From contig NZ_JAGZ01000012.1 in assembly GCF_000526915.1 (NCBI RefSeq), positions 1-64,000 of the forward strand: DNA of 64,000 nt, written 5' to 3'. Position 1 is the first letter of the stretch; each line of letters starts with the position of its first letter. This document shows positions 46,806 to 55,191 of this stretch, in pieces. This DNA is from Mycobacterium genavense ATCC 51234. GTDB lineage: Bacteria > Actinomycetota > Actinomycetes > Mycobacteriales > Mycobacteriaceae. A program made the position numbers and the translations under genes. Under the pieces are notes generated by a model, which was not told the DNA's origin, did no database searches, and saw only the letters and a program-made list of their open reading frames with translations.

Positions 46806-46942
46806 GTTCCCATCGTCCCAACGACCGCCGACAAAGTCCGCGCTTCAGCATCCGCCTGCGTGTCGTCGCCTGTGACTAGTGGTGCTGTTGGGGTGTATGG
46901 GGTTTGGCTACGCCGACACCGCCCCAATTCGCCACTGGGCAG

Positions 46943-47570
46943 TCAGTGGTAGACCTTCTGTAGGTCTTCACCGACTCGGCGCGCAGGCGCTCCGAGCGCG
47001 AGCAGATACCCTGCCACGAACTTGTAGCTGTATCCGGCACCGAGCAGTATCGCAATCGGTTCTTCACGGTTCGCCTTGAAGAACGGACCCCGCTGGTGGT
47101 AGCCGTTGTACCCCGCGTGGTGGAGGTCTTCGAGTGCTTCGCGAATATCGTCCGGCACGCCGGGATGGCGCTCGCCGGTCAGCACATTCAGCGCGTTCGT
47201 CGCCGCGACCCAACCCGATATTTCTTCGTCGTTGTGTGCCGCAACGGCGAGCAGCTGGCCGTCTGCGGCCTGTATCGCGTAGCCGAGTAGCTGAAGGTCT
47301 GGCGCGTAAGCGAACACCGGTCCTCCGCGTGTGACACTCGGGCTGCGGTTCGTGCCGATGTTGCCGTTGCCGCCGTATACCTTCACCGCATCGTCCCGCG
47401 CATCGAAGTGATTCTTGTTGGGGATGAACAGCACGCGACGCGTGTACTCAGCGTCAGTGACGCGTGTACTCAGCGTCAGTTGTGTTCTTGCCGATCCAGC
47501 GCACGATTTCGGCGGCGTCGCCGCCCGCAGGCAGCCAGACGTTCTCGGCAAGGTTTGGTTCAAGTGTCAT
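46943..47570 (-). pseudogene. Hypothetical protein of the inserted element, frameshifted by a 22-bp duplication
   Basis: ATG 47570 begins TLEPNLAENVWLPAGGDAAEIV up to NTTDAEYTR. The 22-bp tandem repeat at 47437-47480 then shifts the frame to a stop. Removing one copy gives DAEYTRRVLFIPNKNHFDARDD and a continuous 201-residue protein ending EDLQKVYH at 46943. Other visible features are GGNGNIG and a helical C-terminus (FVAGYLLALGAPARRVG). No family recognised. Confidence 0.75.
47437..47480. repeat. 22-bp perfect tandem duplication
   Basis: Units 47437-47458 and 47459-47480 are identical and shift the frame of the minus-strand gene at 46943-47570. Same unit length and same effect as the duplication at 975-1018, but unrelated sequence. 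Confidence 0.97.
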
Positions 47571-47755
47571 GTACAGCATTCTCCCAGTCACCTCTGACAT
47601 CCGCCCGCAGCTGGTGTTCAGCTATCAGCAAACACGCTCACCCCGGCGTCACCCCGGTGACCGGGGGCAATTCGGGACTGTCTTCCGCTATCCGCCAATG
47701 GACCGCGAGTGACCGGAAATAAACCGGTAGCTGCGACTTCCGGCCACTGGTACGA

Positions 47756-47790
47756 TCGGCCGTACACAAGGAAGGAGGTGGTCCGCGAAA
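47756..47790 (+). repeat. Right copy of the direct repeat bounding the inserted element
   Basis: 35 bp, the counterpart of 44854-44887. It contains AAGGAGGTGGTCC (47772-47784), which can pair with the whole 3' tail of 16S rRNA with one G-U wobble. Confidence 0.85.
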
Positions 47791-47829
47791 GTGATAGCTT
47801 CATGGACATGTGAGGTGGCTACGCGCTAG
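47791..47829 (+). other. 12-codon ORF behind an exceptionally strong Shine-Dalgarno sequence
   Basis: GTG 47791 opens VIASWTCEVATR and stops at TAG 47829. AAGGAGGTGGTCC lies 6 bases upstream and matches the complement of the 16S tail at 12 of 13 positions. The end of the ORF overlaps the first arm of a hairpin (47814-47823 with 47875-47884), and a terminator-like hairpin follows, an arrangement like attenuator leader peptides, but no plus-strand gene follows. A small regulatory RNA or ribosome-binding decoy is an alternative. Confidence 0.5.
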
Positions 47830-47884
47830 CTGCATTGGCTACCGAAGAGCTGGCGGATGCGCTGGCGAATTCCCCGTAGCCACC
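47814..47884 (+). ncRNA. Structured RNA element, long-range 10-bp stem
   Basis: GGTGGCTACG (47814-47823) is exactly complementary to CGTAGCCACC (47875-47884), enclosing 51 nt. Together with the strong ribosome site upstream and the GC-rich hairpin downstream it looks like a folded transcript end. No known RNA family assigned. Confidence 0.45.
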
Positions 47885-47885
47885 C

Positions 47886-47934
47886 GGCCCCCGAGCTTCC
47901 CGGTCTGTCCAACCAGGAACACGGCTCGGGGGCC
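47886..47934 (+). terminator. GC-rich 11-bp hairpin
   Basis: GGCCCCCGAGC (47886-47896) pairs perfectly with 47924-47934, loop 27 nt. It probably ended transcription from the pabC-like gene before the element inserted, and lies just beyond the end of the convergent TIR gene. Confidence 0.7.
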
Positions 47935-47952
47935 GTCCCATGTCTTGGGCTG

Positions 47953-49444
47953 CTATTGGTTGGATTTCGCGGCGATCTGCTCGGCGATCTTGCCCGCCTG
48001 ACCGGGTGCGGCATTCGGGCCGCAGACCGTCACGTCGATGACCCTGGCGCCGTCGGCGTGCAGTACGTGGTGGCAGATTTTGACGTTGTCTCCCCGGGTG
48101 CGCTGCTGGCGATCTTGGGCACGGTGCCCGTCACGTCCGCGAATGCCCAGTCAAAGCTGTTGCCGTTGAGCGTCTCGGTCACCGTCTTACCGGCGCACGA
48201 TCTCCACTTGTCGGCGGACTGCTGAACGAAGGCGCTGGCCTGGTCGGGTGACGAGAATTCCGCGACGGTCTCGATGATCCGGTTCGGCGGGTCCTGCTCG
48301 GGCGTGTGCAGGATCAGGCCGCGCACCGCGCTCAAGCCGCCGGCGCCCTGGTATGCCGCGGCGACGGCGGGTTCGTAGGTGCCCGCGCATGTCGGGTCGG
48401 TCAGGGTCCACTTGGGGTTTCGCAGCTGGCTGATCTTTTCGCCGGCCACCACGCTCGGATCACCCACGATGGCACCGACCTCTGGTGCGCCGACCAAATA
48501 GGATTCCAGCTTGGCCGCGTTCCCGGCCGGACCCGAATTCGCCGCCGCCGGAGCCGAATTCGAGTTCGACGCCCGCGGAGCCGGCTTGGTCTTGCCGCTT
48601 TGCGTGGTCATCACCACCACGATCGCGATCGCGGCGATGACCGCCACCGCGGCACCGCCGATGATGAGCAGCCGCTTGTTCGATCCGCCGGTTGCCGTAT
48701 CGCCGCCTGTCGCGACCGGGGCGGTGGCCGCGGTCAGCGCCGCTCGCTGCGGGGGCCGACGCGGCGGCGGCGCCGTCGGGCGCAGCGTCCTTGGCCTCGA
48801 TTTCGGCCAGCACGTTGTCGATTTCGCTTCGGGTGCGGTACGTGACGTCGTGGCGCAGGCGCAGCATGCGCAGCAGCTGCGCGATCGCTGCGGGCGCTGG
48901 GGTCGTCGCCGTCCTCGTCGAGCCCGGACCGCAGCTCGACCAACAGCTGCAGCTGCTGCTGCGGGCTGAGCTCCTTTTCGGCCATCTGGTTGCCCAGCCG
49001 GGTGATGTATTTGAACGGCACTGGAGGCTCTTCGGGCAGCGGGTCGGGCAACGGCACGGGCTTGCTGCGCAGCGCATGCACGGCGGTGACCAACTGGATA
49101 TCGGCGTCGACCGTAGGCTCCCGGTAGTCAATGATCTGCAATGCGGCAAGGGGATTCACGCGCATGCTGTCAACTTCACCGATGCGCACGGGCAGGATCG
49201 GACGGCCCAGGGCCTGGGCGTAGCGCAGCTCGGCCTGACTCGGCTTGGATTGCAGCCAGTTGCTCGACAGCGCGACGATGAACACCTCGCAGTCGCGGAT
49301 CTGCTCGAGGATTTTGGCCCACCACGAGTCGCCGCCGCCGAGCTCCTGGTCGAACCACACCTGGTGCTGACCGCGCCGCAGCGCGGTGGTCAGCGCGTCG
49401 ACCGCCGACCGATCTTGGCTCGAGTAGCTGATGAACAACGCCAT
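47953..49444 (-). pseudogene. TIR domain - transmembrane - PknH-like sensor protein, three frameshifts
   Basis: Starts at ATG 49444 behind AGGAG. Residues 1-140 are a TIR domain: LFISYSSQDRSAVDAL (BB-type region near FDQELGGGD) and the catalytic-type glutamate in LQSKPSQAELRYA (about E72). A helical linker follows (QLLRMLRLRHDVTYRTRSEI, near residues 188-215), then one membrane helix (about 260-283) and an extracytoplasmic domain with four cysteines (DPTCAGTY, WRSCAGKT, VKICHHV, VTVCGPN) in the pattern of the PknH sensor domain. Shifts: an extra C near 48893, an extra C in a C5 run near 48750, and a lost C near 48100. Repaired length is 496 residues, ending QIAAKSNQ. Its upstream neighbour on the same strand is the RyR-domain gene. 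Confidence 0.87.
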
Positions 49445-49580
49445 CGCAGTCTCCTAGGGTGAGCGAAGCGAACGAGCTAAGGCGAACGCCTGCCTGCGCG
49501 ACCCGTACGCACATGCGCCGATACCGTATCAGTGTTGGGCCGCTTCAGGATGCGCAAGTTTTCGCCGTATTCCCGACCGG

Positions 49581-51951
49581 CTACCCGTCCCCACCGTCGC
49601 GGGCGTGCGCCTCTTCGGGTGGCCGGTATTCGACGTAGCGGCGCGCGAACTCCTCGCCGGGAACCGGCCACTGCTCACCGCTGGCTCCGCGGACCACCCA
49701 GTCGCCCTCGGCGGCGTTCGTCGGCCCCTCCAAGGTATTGATGGTCTCGCCCGGATAGGCCGGGCGAGCTTGTACCCGTCCCTTGCGCTGCCATAGGCCG
49801 TCGCCCGCGGGCTCGTAGGTGTCCCGGAAGATGTCGTCGCGCACCGACCAAACCTTTCCGTCCTCCGATATCGCCCAATCGCCGGCAGCGGCGCGCATCG
49901 TGTGTCCCGAATCCGACACCCACGTCCATGGCGCGCTGCGTTGTTCGGCGGCCACCGTCCCGACCCGGGTGAAGGACTGCCACAGCGGACGCGACCGGAA
50001 ACCCAGCTGGCGCAGGCTCCACAGCGTGCCCGCCAGACTCCGCACCGCCGCGTTGAGCAGATCCGGGTCGCTTTCCACCACCGACCAGTCGACGAGCTTG
50101 TTGTGGATCTTGCGCGAGTCGTCGCGCGGCGAGCCATACTTCCAGCCGTTGCGCCGGTAGTAGCGGCACCAGTCTTCGTGCTCGGCCTGGGCCATCTGCA
50201 ACGCTGAGTCGCGGTCGAAGCCCATCAGCGCAAGCTGTTCCAACGGCGCCAACTCTGCCTTCTCGCTGCCCGACAGCTGCTGTGGCGGGCTGCCACAGGT
50301 GTTCCAGGTGTGGCCGGCGATCTGCTCCACCATCCACAACGCGTTGCGGACCTGGCGGCGGTTGGAGCCCCGGTAGAACTCGTCGAGCTCGGCCCACGGC
50401 ACCGATGCGGACCCCCGCGTCCAAGTCGGGTCGATCGTGGCGACGTAGCGCTCGTGGATCAGCCGCGCCGCGCGCTCCCACGCGTCCTGAACCTGACCCT
50501 CCTGGGTGTCGAGCACCAGCGAGTAGGACTGCAGTCGGCCGACGACCTGGATGGACTCGTCGGTGAGGCTGGTGTTGAGGTCCGAGGCGTAGATCGGCAT
50601 TTCGGGGAAGCGGGCGGCCAGCCTGGCCGCCGTTGTTCCGGAATGGGCGTCGACGAAGATGACCGCACTGGTCGCGGGGTCCACGTCGCCGATCAGCTTC
50701 AGCATGGTCGGTATCGTCGGGGCCTCGGCGACCGCGTCGATCGACGGCCCCTCGGAGGCGAATCCGGCTTGCTGCCGGTGGAACTCGTGATCGCGCAGGT
50801 AGTCCTCGGCGTCTCGTTCGACGAGCGTCAGCGCAGGCAGCTCGACCGCGCCGGGGGGAGTGTAGAAGTCGCGTTCCAGCGCCCGTTGGGTCAAATCCGC
50901 GCACAGTGCCAGCGTCAATTGTGAAGTGCCACAGACGAACACATGCTTGGTCCGCCCGGTCGCCACGATGCTGTTGAGCAGTCGGCCCGCGGTCACCTCG
51001 TATTTGCCGACCACGTCGGCCGCCCATCGGGTGTCGGATCCGCCGAACTGCTGGGCCCGCCACGCCTGGGCCAGCCAGGGATCGTCCATCCGCACGATCA
51101 GCGGTAGCCGCCGTTTGTGTGCGATCTCGGCGAGCCGGCGACTGATCAGGTCCAGCCACATCAGGTTCAGTGCCGGGTCCGGTGCCATCAGGTAGAGCCG
51201 AGAAAGGCGGCGCCACAGCCGAAGTGACAGCCAGGTCGACGGGGTGTTGAAGTCCACCAGCACTACGCGGGCGCCCAGGCGGCGGGCCCGCTGCACGCGA
51301 TCGTCGCTGGCGCCGGTGAGGACGACCAGGGTGCTGCGCCGGTCCAAGGTGCGCGCCACGGCGCTGAGCATCGACTGGGTGTCACTGTCGATACCGACGA
51401 CGGCCGTGACGGATTCGGCCCAGTTGGCCCGTATCCGGTCCACTTGGGACCGGAAAACCCGACCACCGCACCGCCCAACCCGGTGAAGATCGCCGACAGC
51501 GCGGCAATCCGGGCCAGTTCCAGGCCCACCGGTGTCGGGTTCGGACAGGTCTTCCCGCCGACGCAGAAGTCGCCGGTGTCGCCTTTGACCAGACTGGCCG
51601 TCGCCATCAGGGGAGTGAAGAACGCCGGATGGTTGGCGTCGTGACATCCCCAGTAGGGGGTCAGCCCGAGAATCGCCGTCATCGGGACCAGGGCTGCGGT
51701 CAGGCTGAACGAAATACCCACCACCCGGTGGCTGCCCGAGCGAAAGTTCAGCACGGACGCCCAGATGAGCACGCAGACAACGACCAACAGCGTCGGCATC
51801 GATCCGGGCCGGCCGAACCACGCCAGCCAGGCCGGAAAGGAGTCGTCGAGGTGGGGCGCGTGTCCAGCACGGCCAGGTAGGCGATCAGCAGCAGGCCGAC
51901 CGCGGTTACGGCCCAACGCAATATGGGCGAGGGTGCCCTCGTGGGACGCAT
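49581..51951 (-). pseudogene. Membrane protein with TrkA-N-like and RyR domains, two frameshifts
   Basis: ATG 51951 follows AAGGGAG. About four membrane helices (WAVTAVGLLLIAYLAVL, PTLLVVVCVLIWASVL, SLTAALVPMTAILGL, ALSAIFTGLGGAVVG) occupy residues 1-165. A nucleotide-binding, TrkA-N-like part follows (TAVVGIDSDTQSMLSAVA, VLTGASDD, later HVFVCGTSQLTLALCADL). The C-terminal half has bacterial RyR-domain signatures: LIHERYVA, PWAELDEFYRGSNRRQ (near 515), and AEHEDW followed by GWKYGSPRDD with KIHNKLVDW (near 590-610). Two single-base losses break it, near 51859 (DT to APHLDD) and near 51459 (AVVG to VFRSQVDRI). Repaired length is 790 residues. Ion-channel architecture is an inference. Confidence 0.86.
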
Positions 51952-52069
51952 CCGCCGATCTCCCTTCGCCCGGCTGCTCGGACGTCGAACAGTACACGCA
52001 AAAGATCCGGCGAAAGCAATGGTTTGGGGTGAGCGCCGAATTGGCTACTCGGGCAACGGCAGCGGGCCG

Positions 52070-52738
52070 CTAGCCGACGAATCGCGACAGCCGCGCCGAC
52101 AGGTGCGGGACCAGTCCGCCGTCGGCGTCGACTCGCTCCTCGACGTAGGCGAGGTCGCCCCCTTCGACGATGCCGTAGAGGCGCTTGGCGCCGCCCACGA
52201 GAACACCGCATCGGCTGCGGGCCAACGCGTCGGTCACCAGCTCCCAGGACGACTGGTTGCGCGGGCGCCCGTAGAAGAGTTCGACGTAGCCCGCCGAGTG
52301 CGCCAGCAACAGCTCGATGGCCTGGGATTCGATGGGGTCGTCGGGATCCTGGACAAAGAGCCAGAATCCGGTCTCACGCAGGCCGGGCTCCTGATAGTTG
52401 CCGTCGGCGTCGAGCCGCCACGACCGGGCTTCCCAATTCAGGTAATCACCGCCATCGTGGGAGACCACGATCTGCTGGCCGAATCGGTAGTCGCCGCCGT
52501 CGGGGCCGCGGCCCTCGCCCTCACCGCGCCACACGCCGACCAGGGGCAGCAGGGCCAGCAGCGCGTCGTGGAGGTTGGCGCCTTCGCGCAGGTTCGCCGT
52601 GTCGGCCGGCACCGGCAGATCGTCGAAGCCGGGGATGTTGCGGGCCGCGGTCACCTGGGCGCGTTCGGCGGCGGCGGCCACTGCGCGGTCGCCGGAGCCT
52701 GCAGAACCGGTCGGTCCCTGCGGGTCCTCGGACGTCAC
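52070..52738 (-). CDS. Nitrobindin-like / FABP-fold protein
   Basis: A 222-residue beta-barrel protein like Rv0813c. The family motif GVWRGEGEGRGPDGG, the RFGQQIVVSHDGGDYLNWEARSW strand pair and LLAHSAGYVELFYGRP are visible. Relatives bind heme and have been linked to NO/peroxynitrite chemistry. The N-terminal 60 residues are extra. The GTG at 52738 overlaps the stop of the 32-residue membrane protein (GTGA). Intact. Confidence 0.9.
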   Translation of the reverse strand: MTSEDPQGPTGSAGSGDRAVAAAAERAQVTAARNIPGFDDLPVPADTANLREGANLHDALLALLPLVGVWRGEGEGRGPDGGDYRFGQQIVVSHDGGDYLNWEARSWRLDADGNYQEPGLRETGFWLFVQDPDDPIESQAIELLLAHSAGYVELFYGRPRNQSSWELVTDALARSRCGVLVGGAKRLYGIVEGGDLAYVEERVDADGGLVPHLSARLSRFVG

Positions 52739-52833
52739 GACTCGTCGGTGATGAGCCGGTAGAGGGTGTACAACGCAAACCAGGAGATGACCACGACTGC
52801 CGCGACCAGCATGATCTCGAAGAAGAGCACCAC
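52735..52833 (-). CDS. 32-residue conserved single-helix membrane protein
   Basis: GTG 52833 opens VLFFEIMLVAAVVVISWFA followed by LYTLYRLITDES. It is a single hydrophobic helix with a short charged tail. The stop overlaps the GTG of the nitrobindin-like gene (GTGA), which supports translation. Function unknown; similar mini-proteins occur at this place in other mycobacteria. Confidence 0.78.
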   Translation of the reverse strand: MVLFFEIMLVAAVVVISWFALYTLYRLITDES

Positions 52834-52902
52834 GCCAGCGAGTCTATTCGCCTCGCGCCGTCAACCGCGCTTCCGGGGGATCGGAGGTCGTTCCCGCGGC
52901 GG

Positions 52903-53205
52903 TCAGGCGATCTTGACGTCCACCTCGTGGATGCCGGCGCCCGACGGCGTGATGACGGCATCGCCGTTGCCCGCCTTGGACAGGGCACGCAGTGTCCACG
53001 CTCCCGGCGCAGCGAAGAACCGGAAGTCACCGGTGGCCGACGCGACGACCTCCGCGGTGAACTCGTCGGACGAGTCCAGCAGGCGGACGAACGCGCCACC
53101 GACGGCTTGGCCGTCGCGGTCGACGACGCGGCCGGTGATCACCGTTTCCTTCTCCAGGTCGACGCTGGCAGGCAACGTCTGTCCTTGCCTAGGTGCAGAG
53201 CACAT
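52903..53205 (-). CDS. sseC2: SseC family protein (DUF1416), sulfur metabolism associated
   Basis: A 100-residue protein practically identical in layout to Rv0814c: MCSAPRQGQTLPASVDLEKE, then a prealbumin-like beta domain (GRVVDRDGQAVGGAFVRLLD, FRFFAAPGAWTLRAL) ending GAGIHEVDVKIA. It follows cysA2 by 1 bp and belongs to the same sulfur operon. Intact. Confidence 0.93.
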   Translation of the reverse strand: MCSAPRQGQTLPASVDLEKETVITGRVVDRDGQAVGGAFVRLLDSSDEFTAEVVASATGDFRFFAAPGAWTLRALSKAGNGDAVITPSGAGIHEVDVKIA

Positions 53206-53206
53206 A

Positions 53207-54040
53207 TCAGCTTCCCAACTCGATCGGGGCACCCACCAGGGAGCCGTATTCCGTCCAACTGCCGTCGTAGTTCTTGACGTTCTTATGCCCGAGCAATTCC
53301 TGCAGAACGAACCAGGTGTGCGACGAACGTTCCCCGATTCGGCAGTACGCAATCGTTTCCTTCGTGCCGTCCAGGCCGGCGTCGGCGTACAGCTTAGCCA
53401 ATTCCTCGTCCGACTTAAAGGTGCCGTCCTCGTTCGCGGTCCGGCTCCACGGCACGTTGATCGCTCCCGGAATGTGACCGGGTCGCTGGCTTTGCTCCTG
53501 CGGCAGGTGCGCGGGCGCCAGGATCTTGCCGGAGAACTCGTCGGGGGAGCGCACGTCGACGAGGTTCTTGACGTTGATGGCCGCGATGACCTCGTCGCGG
53601 AACGCACGGATGGTGTTGTCCGGCGGTGCCGCGGTGTAGGAGGTGGCCGGCCGGCTGACAACGTCGGTGGTCAGCGGGCGCCCGTCGAGCTCCCACTTCT
53701 TGCGGCCACCGTCGAGCAGTTTGACGTTCTCGTGGCCGTAGAGCTTGAAGTACCAGTAGGCGTAGGCGGCGAACCAGTTGTTGTTGCCGCCGTAGAGGAC
53801 CACGGTGTCGTCGTTGGCGATGCCGCGGTCGGACAGCAGCTTGGAGAACTGCTGGGCGTCGACGAAGTCGCGCTTGACCTGGTCCTGCAGGTCGGTGCGC
53901 CAGTCCAGCCTGATCGCACCGGCGATGTGGACTCCGTCGTACGCACTGGTGTCCTCGTCGACCTCGACGAACACGACGTTCGCCGTGTCGAGATTTTTCT
54001 CAGCCCAATCAGCGGAGACCAGGACGTCGGAGCGTGCCAT
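53207..54040 (-). CDS. cysA2: Thiosulfate sulfurtransferase (rhodanese)
   Basis: A 277-residue two-domain rhodanese like Rv0815c. The N-terminal domain begins SADWAEKNL, and the C-terminal domain carries the persulfide-forming cysteine in the loop YCRIGERSSHTW. It transfers sulfane sulfur from thiosulfate to acceptors. It lies in an operon: polycysteine leader, DUF4395 protein, cysA2, sseC2. Intact. Confidence 0.95.
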   Translation of the reverse strand: MARSDVLVSADWAEKNLDTANVVFVEVDEDTSAYDGVHIAGAIRLDWRTDLQDQVKRDFVDAQQFSKLLSDRGIANDDTVVLYGGNNNWFAAYAYWYFKLYGHENVKLLDGGRKKWELDGRPLTTDVVSRPATSYTAAPPDNTIRAFRDEVIAAINVKNLVDVRSPDEFSGKILAPAHLPQEQSQRPGHIPGAINVPWSRTANEDGTFKSDEELAKLYADAGLDGTKETIAYCRIGERSSHTWFVLQELLGHKNVKNYDGSWTEYGSLVGAPIELGS

Positions 54041-54076
54041 GGTGTGGATCCTTTCGATTACTTCTATGAACTTGGG

Positions 54077-54547
54077 TTACGCCGGACCGGCGGTTGGTCG
54101 TAAGCGAACCACGAGCGGGTACAGCTGGCAGCCCAGGCAGATGCCGAAGGCCGCATTCAGGAACGCCGCCACCAGAGCGAAAGCCGTCGCGATGACGCCG
54201 GTCAGCGGCGCACCGACGGCGAATCCGGCGGCACCGGCGACCGCGAAGATCAGGCCGACCAATTGGGCGAACTTCAGCGGGGCCACCGGTTCGCGCTCTT
54301 TCACCGGGCCCAACCGCGGGGCCACCAGGGTGGCGAACAGCCGGCCGTAGGGGTGCCGGCGCGGGCCGCCGAGAGCACCGATGGCGAAGACGACGGCCTG
54401 GACTCCCAGAATGATCGCGGCCGCCAGCGGGCTGCGCGCCGAGACGAGCAGCGTCGCGACCAGCACCACCGTCGTAACCCAGGCGGCGAATCTGGGCCCG
54501 CGAACGTCGACGCGGTCCGACCGGGCGCTGGGATCACTGCTTGACAC
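54077..54547 (-). CDS. DUF4395 membrane protein
   Basis: A 156-residue protein with four hydrophobic segments and the C-terminal motif FGICLGCQLYP, whose CxxC may be redox-active. DUF4395 proteins accompany rhodanese and thioredoxin genes. GTG 54547 follows AGGAG. It is preceded by the polycysteine leader and followed by cysA2 (36 bp), so its expression is probably cysteine-controlled. Intact. Confidence 0.85.
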   Translation of the reverse strand: MSSSDPSARSDRVDVRGPRFAAWVTTVVLVATLLVSARSPLAAAIILGVQAVVFAIGALGGPRRHPYGRLFATLVAPRLGPVKEREPVAPLKFAQLVGLIFAVAGAAGFAVGAPLTGVIATAFALVAAFLNAAFGICLGCQLYPLVVRLRPTAGPA

Positions 54548-54643
54548 GAAAGACTCCTATTTGCCTGTTGCACGGAAGAAGTGGAGACATGCCACGGTGG
54601 GATCCGGGCTGGCTCCGAGCGCTGCGCGGGCGGGCGCGGCTAC

Positions 54644-54739
54644 TCAGCAGCTACAGCAACAGCGACAACAACAACGCGCGATGCGGCACAGATCGACTGC
54701 GCGACGCTTGGTGAGCATGGGCTCCATGCGGGATGACAC
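54644..54739 (-). CDS. Polycysteine leader peptide (cysteine-responsive attenuator)
   Basis: GTG 54739 opens a 31-residue peptide ending CRIARCCCRCCCSC, with eight cysteines in its last 14 residues. TAAGCT lies seven bases before the start, so the message would be leaderless. Leaderless polycysteine ORFs are known in mycobacteria to act as attenuators that sense cysteine through ribosome stalling. It precedes the DUF4395-cysA2-sseC2 operon by 96 bp. Confidence 0.88.
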   Translation of the reverse strand: MSSRMEPMLTKRRAVDLCRIARCCCRCCCSC

Positions 54740-54746
54740 GTCGGTC

Positions 54747-54752
54747 AGCTTA
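54747..54752 (-). promoter_or_regulatory. -10 element for the leaderless polycysteine ORF
   Basis: TAAGCT on the minus strand. Seven bases separate it from GTG 54739, placing the transcription start on the start codon. Confidence 0.65.
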
Positions 54753-54768
54753 CCCAATGACATCGCGA

Positions 54769-55191
54769 TCAAGCCAACAGTGGTTCGAGCGCGGAGCGGA
54801 GGTCGGCGGCCTTCGGGACACCTGATGCCCGGTAACGCTGACGTCCGTCGACGTCGAAAATCAACGTGGTGGGCAACGACAGCACCGAAAACCGCCGTGC
54901 CGCTGCCGGGTTGGCGTCGATGTCGACCTCCACGTGCGCCACGTCGCCCATGTTGTCGCATACCTGGTCGACCACCCGGCGGACGCGATCGCAGGGTCCG
55001 CACCACGGTGCGCTGAAATGCACGACCGTCGGTCCGGTGCCGGACAATCCCAGGTCCACGGTGTCCGCGCCGGCCTCTGGGCCCGGGCCCGAATCGACCG
55101 CGGTGAGGCTGCCGGAGCGCCGGGTCACCAGCCAGCCGACTATTGCCGCCAGGGCGAGAGCCGCGACGATGGCGACGACGACGGTACTCAT
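54769..55191 (-). CDS. thiX: Membrane-anchored thioredoxin
   Basis: A 140-residue protein like Rv0816c: an N-terminal membrane helix (VVVAIVAALALAAIVGWLV) and a thioredoxin domain with the active site SAPWCGPCDRV and the cis-proline region LSLPTTLIF. The ATG overlaps the stop of lmeA (ATGA). Probably an extracytoplasmic or membrane-face thiol oxidoreductase. Intact. Confidence 0.92.
   Translation of the reverse strand: MSTVVVAIVAALALAAIVGWLVTRRSGSLTAVDSGPGPEAGADTVDLGLSGTGPTVVHFSAPWCGPCDRVRRVVDQVCDNMGDVAHVEVDIDANPAAARRFSVLSLPTTLIFDVDGRQRYRASGVPKAADLRSALEPLLA

Larger units (their letters stand above)
44854..47790. mobile_element. Prophage-like integrated element remnant between 34/35-bp direct repeats
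   Basis: A 2.9-kb segment sits between the direct repeats at 44854-44887 and 47756-47790. It lies between genes that match adjacent genes Rv0812 and Rv0813c of M. tuberculosis. It carries only degenerate or unrecognised genes: a phage-like fragment (45052-45613), a 68-residue ORF, two frameshifted minus-strand genes and a bidirectional hairpin terminator. No integrase or transposase is visible, so it is a remnant, or a satellite mobilised in trans. The right repeat leads into a structured host element; the left copy leads away from the pabC-like gene, consistent with attL and attR. Confidence 0.7.

Noticed and set aside
44854..47790. Insertion sequence or transposon
   Set aside because: No transposase, no terminal inverted repeats; the flanking repeats are long and att-like.
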